A stretch of DNA of 64,000 nucleotides from Gimibacter soli (lineage in GTDB: Bacteria > Pseudomonadota > Alphaproteobacteria > Sphingomonadales > Kordiimonadaceae): positions 3,034,001-3,098,000 of the forward strand of contig NZ_CP116805.1 of the NCBI RefSeq assembly GCF_028463845.1, in the 5' to 3' direction. The translations under genes and the position numbers were made by a program. Position 1 is the first letter of the stretch. The number at the start of each line of letters is the position of its first letter. The notes beneath the pieces were generated by a model. It did no database searches. It had not been told where the DNA came from and worked only from the letters and a program-made list of their open reading frames with translations. This document shows positions 17,258 through 24,536 of the stretch, piece by piece.

Positions 17258-18181
17258 CTAACCCCACATCCGGTCCGCGACGATGCCGATGAAGACGATC
17301 CAGCCGAAATGGATGTTGGAGCGGAAAACTCTCAGGCACACTGCCGGGTCATCGATATCGACGCGCACGATCTGCGCGCCAAGGTGAAGCCCCGCAAGCG
17401 CGATGCCGATGTAGTAGATTTGGCCCATGTTTGCAAGCAAACCCGCACCGACAAGGCAGGCGAGAAAGAGGCCATAAAAAAGGGTAACCCAGCCCTTGGT
17501 GCCGGCGCCCAGCCGAAGGGCCGTGGACTTCACGCCGATCAGGGCATCGTCTTCCTTGTCCTGATGGGCATAGATCGTATCGTAGCCGAGCGTCCATGCA
17601 GGCCCGCCAGCATAAAGGACGATAGCCCAAAGGGGCAGCTCGCCCATTGCCGCCGCTGCGCCTAAAAGGGCGCCCCAGTTGAAGGTGAGGCCAAGCCACG
17701 CCTGCGGCCACCAGGTGATCCGCTTCATGAAGGGGTAGCCGGCGACAAGCAGCAGCGACGCCGCGCCCACCATCACCGCAAACTGATTGAAACTGAGGAG
17801 GACCGCGAGCCCCACAAGGCACTGTGCCCCAAGAAAGACCCACGCACCTTTCAGCGTCACCTCACCCGCCGGGATCGGACGGCTGCGGGTACGGGCGACC
17901 TGCCCGTCGAAATCGCGGTCGACGATATCATTGTAGGTGCAGCCGGCCCCGCGCATCACGAGCGCACCGATGGCAAAGAGGGCGAGATACAGGATATCCG
18001 GCCCGCTGCCTTCAGGGGCCGCCATCGCGAGCGCCCACCAGCAGGGCCACAGAAGGAGCCATGTGCCAACCGGCCGGTCCATCCGGGCAAGCTTCAGCCA
18101 CGGCCGCCAGCTTGCGGGCGCGTGCCGGTAAACCCAGCTTCCCTCGACCGCATCGGCGGTTTTTTGCACTGTCACGGCCAT
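17258..18181 (-). CDS. ubiA: 4-hydroxybenzoate polyprenyltransferase
   Basis: A 307-residue polytopic prenyltransferase of the ubiquinone pathway. The first aspartate motif is NDIVDRDFDGQVARTRSRP and the second YDTIYAHQDKEDD, both typical of UbiA proper rather than heme O synthase. It attaches the polyprenyl tail to 4-hydroxybenzoate in the cytoplasmic membrane. I favour ATG at 18181 (MAVTVQKTADAV), with GAGGG five bases upstream; ATG at 18193 is also possible. The open frame runs back to 18739, but that extension would lie antisense to rsmE. Divergent from rsmE. Confidence 0.95.
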   Translation of the reverse strand: MAVTVQKTADAVEGSWVYRHAPASWRPWLKLARMDRPVGTWLLLWPCWWALAMAAPEGSGPDILYLALFAIGALVMRGAGCTYNDIVDRDFDGQVARTRSRPIPAGEVTLKGAWVFLGAQCLVGLAVLLSFNQFAVMVGAASLLLVAGYPFMKRITWWPQAWLGLTFNWGALLGAAAAMGELPLWAIVLYAGGPAWTLGYDTIYAHQDKEDDALIGVKSTALRLGAGTKGWVTLFYGLFLACLVGAGLLANMGQIYYIGIALAGLHLGAQIVRVDIDDPAVCLRVFRSNIHFGWIVFIGIVADRMWG

Positions 18182-18298
18182 TGCTGCCCTCATGTTTCCA
18201 TACCCTGCCCCTTTGTGCCATGCCTGCCGCCAAGTCAAGCACGGCTTGACAGCCGCCCGCCCCCGTCGCAGTTCTTGGGGTGAACCTAACGGGAGACG

Positions 18299-19045
18299 AT
18301 GATGCGCGCCATGAGCGGGATCAGGCTTTTTGTGGAAGACGACCTGCCGGGCGCGGGGCTCGTGACCCTGTCGGCCGATCAATCCCACTATCTGGGCAAC
18401 GTGATGCGCGCCCGCATCGGCGACAGCGTCCTTCTGTTCAACGGACGGGACGGCGAGTGGGAAGCCTCGGTCGCCGAGATCGCCAAGAAGGCTGTCACAC
18501 TCAGCCTCAAGGCCCGCACTCGGGATCAGGCCGCCTCGCCGGACCTGTGGCTTTGCTTCGCGCCCATCAAACGCGCGCGGCTTGATTATATCGCCGAGAA
18601 AGCGACCGAGCTTGGCGTCTCTCACATCGTGCCGGTGATGACCCGCCGCACCAACGCCGGCCGGGTGAATACCGACCGCCTGCATGCCAACGCCGTGGAA
18701 GCCGCCGAACAGTGCGAACGGCTGGACGTGCCCACCCACACCGACCCCCAGAAACTTGAAAAGCTGCTGGCCGATTGGCCCGAAGGCCGCCGCCTAATGT
18801 TCTGCGACGAGGACCTTTCCGGCAAAAGTGCCGTCGAAGCGCTGCGCGAAACGGCGAGCAACACGACCGATCCATGGGGCATCCTCATCGGCCCGGAAGG
18901 TGGGTTTGATGACGCCGAACGCGCCATGATCCGCCGCATGCCACAAACGATAACAGTTTCTCTCGGACGGCGAATCCTTAGGGCTGATACTGCAGCCATG
19001 GCCGCAGTCGCGCTATGGCAAGCCGCGATTGGTGACTGGAAGTAG
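18299..19045 (+). CDS. rsmE: 16S rRNA (uracil-N3)-methyltransferase RsmE
   Basis: A 248-residue SPOUT-class methyltransferase with an N-terminal PUA-like domain (HYLGNVMRARIGDSVLLFNG). The C-terminal trefoil knot reads WGILIGPEGGFDDAE and SLGRRILRADTAAMAAVALWQ. It methylates U1498 of 16S rRNA. ATG at 18299 follows GGGAGACG; further in-frame ATGs lie one and four codons on. It sits in the alphaproteobacterial ubiA-rsmE-gshA neighbourhood, here interrupted by a thiol dioxygenase gene. Confidence 0.96.
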   Translation: MMRAMSGIRLFVEDDLPGAGLVTLSADQSHYLGNVMRARIGDSVLLFNGRDGEWEASVAEIAKKAVTLSLKARTRDQAASPDLWLCFAPIKRARLDYIAEKATELGVSHIVPVMTRRTNAGRVNTDRLHANAVEAAEQCERLDVPTHTDPQKLEKLLADWPEGRRLMFCDEDLSGKSAVEALRETASNTTDPWGILIGPEGGFDDAERAMIRRMPQTITVSLGRRILRADTAAMAAVALWQAAIGDWK

Positions 19046-19165
19046 AATCATTTTCTACAAATTATCGAGATAAATTCGAACTTCGCAAACACTTTTCGGG
19101 CATAGGGTGGTATTGTATCCCACATAATTGCAGCAAGACGCGAATATGATTTCAGGGAATATGCC

Positions 19166-19696
19166 ATGCCGCGCGATACTATTTTTCTGCAAACCAGCCT
19201 CAGCGACTTTATCGTTCGCCTGACTGCAGCGCTCGACGCCGACGGCTCCACCCCGAAAGATACTGTCGCCGCCCTGATGCGTGACATGATCGACGAGATC
19301 GACCTCGCCCCCCACCTCACCTCCCCCGCCAATGACTGCGGCTACAGCCGCAACATCGTCCACACCGACCCCAAGGGCCGCTTCAGTGTGCTCGCCATCG
19401 AGTGGCTGCCCGGCGCCATGACCGCCATCCACGGCCACCGCGCCTGGGGCTGCGTTGGCGTGGCCGAGGGCACCATCGGCTGCGACATGTTCGAACTGGT
19501 GAATGAAGAGACCCATCAGGTGCGCCTGTCGGACTTTATCGAAGCCGGGAAAGGCGCCATTGCCGCCGTCGACCCCAAGCCCTGCGGCATCCACCGGCTG
19601 TATAACCGTGGCACCAGCCGCGCCGTTACCCTACATGTGTACGGGATCGACCTTTCGACTGACCCCTGCTGCATCAACGTGCCTTACCATTTCTGA
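19166..19696 (+). CDS. Cysteine dioxygenase family thiol dioxygenase
   Basis: A 176-residue cupin. The iron ligands are visible as IHGHRAWGCVG (two histidines) and CGIHRLYN (third histidine), with a later TLHVYG holding the family tyrosine. It oxidises cysteine to cysteine sulfinate or 3-mercaptopropionate to its sulfinate; the sequence alone does not decide which. WG after the HxH resembles the mercaptopropionate branch. A cysteine five residues after the second histidine matches the crosslink position of animal cysteine dioxygenase. It has its own AT-rich leader and AGGGA ribosome-binding site, and lies between rsmE and gshA, so two cysteine-consuming enzymes are neighbours. Confidence 0.85.
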   Translation: MPRDTIFLQTSLSDFIVRLTAALDADGSTPKDTVAALMRDMIDEIDLAPHLTSPANDCGYSRNIVHTDPKGRFSVLAIEWLPGAMTAIHGHRAWGCVGVAEGTIGCDMFELVNEETHQVRLSDFIEAGKGAIAAVDPKPCGIHRLYNRGTSRAVTLHVYGIDLSTDPCCINVPYHF

Positions 19697-19727
19697 CACG
19701 CGTCCGATCACGGGTTAGCCTTCCTTT

Positions 19728-19760
19728 CGTCACGACCCCGTGACGAGAAATAAGATTTCT
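19728..19760. promoter_or_regulatory. Back-to-back hairpins upstream of gshA
   Basis: CGTCACG-ACCC-CGTGACG (19728-19745) is a perfect inverted repeat. It is followed at once by AGAAAT-AAG-ATTTCT (19746-19760), a second perfect one. The first could terminate the dioxygenase transcript. The second is AT-rich and lies 60 bases before the gshA start, so it could be an operator or promoter element. Confidence 0.5.
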
Positions 19761-19819
19761 TGTACGGCCAACTTTCAGCGCTTATGAGGGTTTCAACATA
19801 GAAACCTGAGGGCAGCGAA

Positions 19820-21184
19820 ATGTCAGAGTACGGTCCAATCATTGAATCGAAAGCCGAACTCACGGCTTATCTGGAAGGCGGTTCCAAACCGGATCGTGCC
19901 AGTTGGCGGATCGGGTCGGAGCACGAAAAGTTCGTCTTCCACCGTGCCGACAATGCCCCGCTCGCCTATGAAGGAACCGATGGTCGCCCCGGCATCCATG
20001 ATGTGCTGAAGGCTTTTGTGGATCGTGGCTGGAACGGGATCGGCGAAGGCGACCATATCATCGCCGCCGAAAAGGACGGCGCTTCCATCACGCTGGAGCC
20101 CGGCGGCCAGTTCGAGCTTTCGGGTGCTCCCCTGGAAACGCTGCATGAGACCTGCAACGAGACCTCGGCGCACCTGCGCGACGTGAAAGCGATTGGCGAA
20201 ACACTCGGCATCGGCTTCCTCGGCCTTGGCTTCCACCCCGTGTTGAAGCGCGAGAATGTGCCCGTGATGCCGAAGGGCCGTTACAATATCATGCGCGCCT
20301 ATATGCCCACCAAAGGCAGCCTCGGGCTCGATATGATGCTGAGGACCTGCACCGTTCAGGTGAACCTCGATTTCGCGGACGAAGCCGACATGGTGGAAAA
20401 GTTCCGCCTCAGCCTCGCCCTGCAGCCGCTCGCCACCGCGCTTTTCGCCAATTCGCCCTTCAAGGAAGGCCGCCCGAATGGCATGAAAAGCTACCGCAGC
20501 CACATCTGGACGGATACCGACCCCGACCGCTGCGGCATGCTGCCCTTCGTGTTCGAGCCCGGCATGGGCTTCGAGCGTTATACCGACTATCTTCTTGATG
20601 TACCGATGTATTTCGTGAAGCGCGACGGCAAATATATCAATGCCGCCGGCCAGTCCTTCCGCGATTTCATGGCGGGCAAGCTGCCGGCCCTGCCGGGCGA
20701 GAAGCCGACGATGGAAGACTTCAAGGATCATATGACCACCGCCTTCCCGGAAGTGCGCCTGAAGCGTTATCTGGAAATGCGCGGGGCCGACGCCGGCCCG
20801 TGGTCGCGCCTTTGTGCCCTGCCCGCTTTCTGGGTCGGCCTCCTGTATGATGCGAACGCCCAGACCGCCGCTTATGACCTTGTGAAAGGCTGGTCGGTCG
20901 CCGACATGGAAGCCCTGCGCGTGGACGTGCCGACGCATGGTCTTGACGCCACGATCCAGGGACGCAGCCTGCAGGATCTATCGCTGGACGTGCTGAAGAT
21001 CGCCGACAGCGGCCTCAAGGCCCGCAATATGGCATCAACCTGCGGGGAAACCGAGCAAGGCTTCCTTGCCGATCTTTTCGAAACCGCCCGCTCGGGCAAG
21101 GCGCCCGCCGATATCCTCATGGACCGCTATAACGGTGAATGGGGCGGCGACGTGACCCGCGTATTTGCAGACTTCGCCTACTGA
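19820..21184 (+). CDS. gshA: Glutamate-cysteine ligase
   Basis: A 454-residue ligase of the EgtA/plant-like class common in alphaproteobacteria. The N-terminal WRIGSEHEKFVF and ITLEPGGQFELSGAPLETLHET blocks carry ATP/metal ligands, and GRYNIMRAYMPTKGSLGLDMMLRTCTVQVNLDF is characteristic of the class (quoted here in part only as a landmark). It joins glutamate and cysteine, the first and limiting step of glutathione synthesis. Start ATG at 19820 follows a GAGGGCAGCG ribosome-binding site. A GNAT gene follows 9 bases after its stop. Glutathione supply fits the GSTs and gamma-glutamyltransferase elsewhere in the window. Confidence 0.96.
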   Translation: MSEYGPIIESKAELTAYLEGGSKPDRASWRIGSEHEKFVFHRADNAPLAYEGTDGRPGIHDVLKAFVDRGWNGIGEGDHIIAAEKDGASITLEPGGQFELSGAPLETLHETCNETSAHLRDVKAIGETLGIGFLGLGFHPVLKRENVPVMPKGRYNIMRAYMPTKGSLGLDMMLRTCTVQVNLDFADEADMVEKFRLSLALQPLATALFANSPFKEGRPNGMKSYRSHIWTDTDPDRCGMLPFVFEPGMGFERYTDYLLDVPMYFVKRDGKYINAAGQSFRDFMAGKLPALPGEKPTMEDFKDHMTTAFPEVRLKRYLEMRGADAGPWSRLCALPAFWVGLLYDANAQTAAYDLVKGWSVADMEALRVDVPTHGLDATIQGRSLQDLSLDVLKIADSGLKARNMASTCGETEQGFLADLFETARSGKAPADILMDRYNGEWGGDVTRVFADFAY

Positions 21185-21193
21185 GGGAGACCT

Positions 21194-21676
21194 ATGAGCC
21201 AGATCGACATTCGCCTTGGCAGCAAGGCCGACGTACCCGTCATCCTATCTTTCATCAAGGAACTCGCGGAGTATGAGCGCCTGTCGCATCTGGTGGTCGC
21301 AACCGAGGAAACGCTTGGGGCGGCGCTGTTTGGCGACCGCCCGCAAGCCGAGGTGGTGATTGCGGCACTGGGCGGCAAAGACGTGGGCTTCGCCCTCTTC
21401 TTCCACAATTTCTCGACCTTCCTTGGCAAGCAGGGCCTTTATCTTGAAGACCTCTATGTCCGCCCCGAAGCGCGCGGTGCTGGCGCCGGCAAGGCGCTTC
21501 TGAAGCATCTCGCCAAAATAGCCGTCGAGCGCGATTGCGGCCGTTTTGAATGGTCGGTCCTCGACTGGAACGAACCCTCGATCCAGTTCTACAAATCGCT
21601 GGGCGCCAAACCGATGGACGAATGGACCATCTTCCGGCTGGACGGCGACGCGCTCACCGCACTCGCGGGCAACTGA
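21194..21676 (+). CDS. GNAT family N-acetyltransferase
   Basis: A 160-residue GNAT protein. The acetyl-CoA pyrophosphate loop is RPEARGAGAGKALL, preceded by the LYLEDLYV strand, and WNEPSIQFYKSLGAKPMDEW is typical of the diamine/thialysine acetyltransferase branch. It acetylates an amine of unknown identity. It follows gshA by nine bases with a GGGAG ribosome-binding site, so they are probably co-transcribed. A polyamine or thialysine substrate is suggested by similarity only. Confidence 0.88.
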   Translation: MSQIDIRLGSKADVPVILSFIKELAEYERLSHLVVATEETLGAALFGDRPQAEVVIAALGGKDVGFALFFHNFSTFLGKQGLYLEDLYVRPEARGAGAGKALLKHLAKIAVERDCGRFEWSVLDWNEPSIQFYKSLGAKPMDEWTIFRLDGDALTALAGN

Positions 21677-21738
21677 CCCCTCACGCGACCAATTCCCTCG
21701 CCCCGAAAATTCTGATAATCTCCGCCCTATCGGCCACG

Positions 21739-21780
21739 AAAGGCCGGGTCGGCAAAAGGCCGGCCAGAACAAAAATGTTC
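21739..21780 (+). promoter_or_regulatory. Structured leader of the flagellin gene
   Basis: Two direct copies of AAAGGCCGG (21739-21747 and 21755-21763) start 16 bases apart. They are followed by GAACA-AAAA-TGTTC (21767-21780), a perfect inverted repeat ending 22 bases before the flagellin ATG. Flagellin messages in alphaproteobacteria are often controlled through their 5' leader. No clear sigma-28 or sigma-54 promoter was recognised. Confidence 0.4.
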
Positions 21781-21802
21781 GGTAAGCGAAAGAACACGCG
21801 TT

Positions 21803-22639
21803 ATGGCCTTCTCGGTCAATACGAACCCCAGCGCCCTTCTGGCGCTGCAGATGCTGTCCAAAACCAATGCAAGGCTCGAAGTCTTGCAGCGGCAGATTGC
21901 GACGGGTCTCAAGGTTTCTTCCGCCAAGGATAATGCTGCCGTTTTTGCCATAGCCCAGCGCATGCGGGGCGAGGTCGCCGGGCTCAATGCCGCGCGCGGC
22001 TCCATTGACAGGGCACTTTCCGAAGTTGATGTGGCGCTCGCCGCCGGCGAAGCCATTTCCGACCTGATGATCGAGATGAAGGAACTGGTGGTTGCCGCCA
22101 AAGACCCGGGACTCGATAGCGCCAGCCGCAAGTCGCTCAACGACGAATTCATCCAGCTGCGCGACCAAATCAATTCGATTGCCAACAACGCCACCTTCAA
22201 TGGCCGCAATGCGGTGAAGAATGGCGGAAACTCAATTCAGGCCATTACGGATTCGACCGGCTCTGCCGCCAATGTCATCACGATTGCTGCGCAGGACTTT
22301 TCGCTGGAAGGCAACACGGTCAATCTCCTGAGCCTCACCTCCAACATTTCTAGCATCGAAGGCGCGGGCTCCGTGCAGGCACTTCTCGAGACCTCGCTTG
22401 ATAATGTGAACGAGGCGCTTTCCAAGCTTGGTGCCGGCGCCAAACGGCTTGAAATCCAGAAGGAATTCACCGGCAAGCTGCAGGACAGCATCAATGTGGG
22501 TATCGGCAATCTTGTGGATGCCGATATGGCCCGCGTGTCAGCCGAATATAATGCCCTTCTGGTGCGCCAGCAGCTGGGCCTGCAGGCGCTGGCCATTGCC
22601 AATCAGGGCCCGCAGCTGATCCTCGCCCTCTTCCGCTAG
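21803..22639 (+). CDS. Flagellin
   Basis: A 278-residue flagellin reduced to the D0/D1 core. The N-terminal helix pair reads SVNTNPSALLALQMLSKTN and LQRQIATGLKVSSAKDNAA, and the C-terminal helix is VSAEYNALLVRQQLGLQALAIAN. Only a short central part remains, so variable outer D2/D3 domains are absent. It polymerises into the flagellar filament after export by the type III flagellar apparatus. No other flagellar gene is in the window, so it is a detached or additional flagellin locus. The ribosome-binding site is weak, and the leader is structured. A strong terminator follows. Confidence 0.93.
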   Translation: MAFSVNTNPSALLALQMLSKTNARLEVLQRQIATGLKVSSAKDNAAVFAIAQRMRGEVAGLNAARGSIDRALSEVDVALAAGEAISDLMIEMKELVVAAKDPGLDSASRKSLNDEFIQLRDQINSIANNATFNGRNAVKNGGNSIQAITDSTGSAANVITIAAQDFSLEGNTVNLLSLTSNISSIEGAGSVQALLETSLDNVNEALSKLGAGAKRLEIQKEFTGKLQDSINVGIGNLVDADMARVSAEYNALLVRQQLGLQALAIANQGPQLILALFR

Positions 22640-22666
22640 TTCCCCCCAAGACGACCCCAAAGAAGA

Positions 22667-22690
22667 AAGGGCCCCGACGGGGGCCCTTTC
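22667..22690. terminator. Terminator after the flagellin gene
   Basis: AAAGGGCCCC-GACG-GGGGCCCTTT is a perfect ten-base stem with a four-base loop, 28 bases after the flagellin stop. The T tail is only three long, but the stem is strong. It also faces the convergent CsgG-like gene and can serve both. Confidence 0.8.
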
Positions 22691-22716
22691 ACTGTCATCA
22701 GCAGATTGGTGAAGGC

Positions 22717-23670
22717 TTATTTCGCAAGCTCGAAGAGGATCGAGGAAACCCAGCCCTTGTTGCCAAGCTCGTCTTCCACTTCCCACATCACGCCTTCCTT
22801 GTTGCCGGTCGGATACAGCATCATGCCGGGGTCAACGGGGCGCACAACGGCGCTCGCCGGGTCAGCCGTCGTATACATGCGGCCCGGCTTCACCATATTG
22901 ACTGCCTGGCTGAAGTTTTCTTCCGAAGCGTTGTCCGGCAGCGCACTGAACTGCGAGACGAGATCGGTGTAGGCCTGCAGATAGGCGAGCGTGATCACCT
23001 GCCCGATTTCGGTATTCTCATAGCCGGACGCGCCAGCCGCACCAAGGAAACCGCCCGAGAAGAGACCGCCACCGGCGCCCCAGCCGAGGTCTTTCTTCTT
23101 GGCATGGCCTTCCACCATCGCGACCTGCTCGGACGAGCGGACGTCGGTGACGGTGAGAACGACGTTTGCCGTTTTCTTCTTGATGCTGATCCCGCCGGCG
23201 ATAGCACCAGCGGTACGACCGCCAAGCAGGCCACCGACAAGGCCGCCGATGGCGTTGCCGCCAGCCGACGAGTTCGAGGACACCAGATCAGGCACCAGCA
23301 CATAGTCGGCCGCTTTCATCTGGCCTGCCCCGATGTTGGAGCCCCGGCGCAGGTCGCCGCCCGAGGCAAGCGCACGTTCGGCCTGCAGTGCCACCATGCC
23401 CTTGCCGCGATCGACAAGCGTAAAGCAGCCGGATTTCATCACAAAAACCTTGATCAGCGCCTCGGGGCTGCCGAGCTCATACTGGCGCCACCACTGGTTT
23501 TCCGGCTCCACAACGGCAAGCGCGCCGAGCTTCTTGTCGCAATGGGGAATCTGTGCGGATTTTTCGTCTTTTACCTTCTGAACATCCTTCGCGAGGACGG
23601 AGGAAGGCGTAATAAGCATCGCCACAGTGGCAAAAACAGCCGCCACGGGGCCCATAGTTCTGATAGTCAT
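22717..23670 (-). CDS. CsgG/HfaB-like secreted protein with C-terminal SH3-like segment
   Basis: A 317-residue protein with a signal peptide ending near SSVLAKD. The CsgG-like core includes SGCFTLVDRGKGMVALQAER, SNIGAGQMKAADYVLVPDLV and a glycine-rich stretch (IGGLVGGLLGGRTAGAIAGG). The last 60 residues look like an SH3-type fold (MLYPTGNKEGVMWEVEDELG and GWVSSIL). CsgG forms the outer-membrane curli pore; this protein has no lipobox cysteine and no curli neighbours, so it is probably not a curli transporter. HfaB-like holdfast or a general envelope role is possible. Start ATG is at 23670; its order relative to the TorF-like gene suggests separate transcription. Confidence 0.75.
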   Translation of the reverse strand: MTIRTMGPVAAVFATVAMLITPSSVLAKDVQKVKDEKSAQIPHCDKKLGALAVVEPENQWWRQYELGSPEALIKVFVMKSGCFTLVDRGKGMVALQAERALASGGDLRRGSNIGAGQMKAADYVLVPDLVSSNSSAGGNAIGGLVGGLLGGRTAGAIAGGISIKKKTANVVLTVTDVRSSEQVAMVEGHAKKKDLGWGAGGGLFSGGFLGAAGASGYENTEIGQVITLAYLQAYTDLVSQFSALPDNASEENFSQAVNMVKPGRMYTTADPASAVVRPVDPGMMLYPTGNKEGVMWEVEDELGNKGWVSSILFELAK

Positions 23671-23778
23671 TGAGCACCCCTGCTGAGTATGTATCGGGAC
23701 GCAAAGACTACGCCCGGATCAGGGGATTGTCCAGTTAACGAGACACCTCAGGCGGTATAAAAAACCACCCCGCCCGGC

Positions 23779-24462
23779 TCAGAAATAGAAGCGCGCGCCG
23801 ACGCTGACCGTGCCCGAGGCGCGGGGGTCGTTTTTCGATGTATCGTCATACATCAGCGTCAGTTCTACCCGATCCAGAAGGAAGGCGGAAAGCCCGACAC
23901 CCCAGTCCCAGAGGTTGGCGCGGCCATCGCTGCGCATGTCATAGCCCAAACGGGTGACGAAGGTCAGCTCGGGCAAGTTCGGGACCGGCACTTCGAGGTC
24001 GGAAAAGGCATAAAGGCTTGCCACATCCGGCGTGTGCCAGCGCCCTTCGGGCGACCAGGCAAGTCCGCCACGGACGAAGAAAAGCCCAAAGTCACGCGCC
24101 ATGCTGCCACGAACGCCCGGCAGCGTGCGGGTGCCATCGTCGCCGTGATACATGTCAAGCTCGCCCGAGATATCATAGATCACGGTGCCTTTGTCGACGC
24201 GGTAGCCCGCGAAAAACTCGGTTTCCACCTGCCCGCCCAACCGGTCGTCAAAAGTGGCCGCCAGCATGCCGCCATAAAGCCCGCTGGTGTGATAGGCAGC
24301 AACTGACCCGAGGGCGGCGAAATCCTTGTCGGAAAGACTGATGCCGCGGTCACGGTAATCGCTGACAACGCCGACATAGCCTTCAAGATCGATATCGCTT
24401 GCCTGCACGGCAGGGGCCGCCGCCACAAGGGCCAGGGCCGTCAGCATGTAACGTGTTGTCAT
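23779..24462 (-). CDS. TorF family putative outer-membrane beta-barrel protein
   Basis: A 227-residue protein with a signal peptide (MTTRYMLTALALVAAAPAVQA). The first beta strands read GYVGVVSDYRDRGISLSDKD, the hallmark of the TorF/Gcw_chp family. Alternating aromatic strands end in a terminal phenylalanine (VGARFYF), as expected for outer-membrane insertion by BAM. The family is annotated as putative porins; the substrate is unknown. It lies 74 bases downstream of xseA on the same strand. The GC-rich start region has AGGAAAG upstream of ATG. Confidence 0.85.
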   Translation of the reverse strand: MTTRYMLTALALVAAAPAVQASDIDLEGYVGVVSDYRDRGISLSDKDFAALGSVAAYHTSGLYGGMLAATFDDRLGGQVETEFFAGYRVDKGTVIYDISGELDMYHGDDGTRTLPGVRGSMARDFGLFFVRGGLAWSPEGRWHTPDVASLYAFSDLEVPVPNLPELTFVTRLGYDMRSDGRANLWDWGVGLSAFLLDRVELTLMYDDTSKNDPRASGTVSVGARFYF

Positions 24463-24536
24463 TCTTTCCTCTCCTCGCTGCCTGTTTTCCCTTCTCTGCG
24501 GGGCAAAGCGGGCAAAAATGCGGCAGACTGCGCCTT

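Noticed and set aside
17258-18739. Long N-terminal extension of ubiA
   Set aside because: The extra 180 or so codons lie antisense to rsmE, and UbiA homology starts near 18181.
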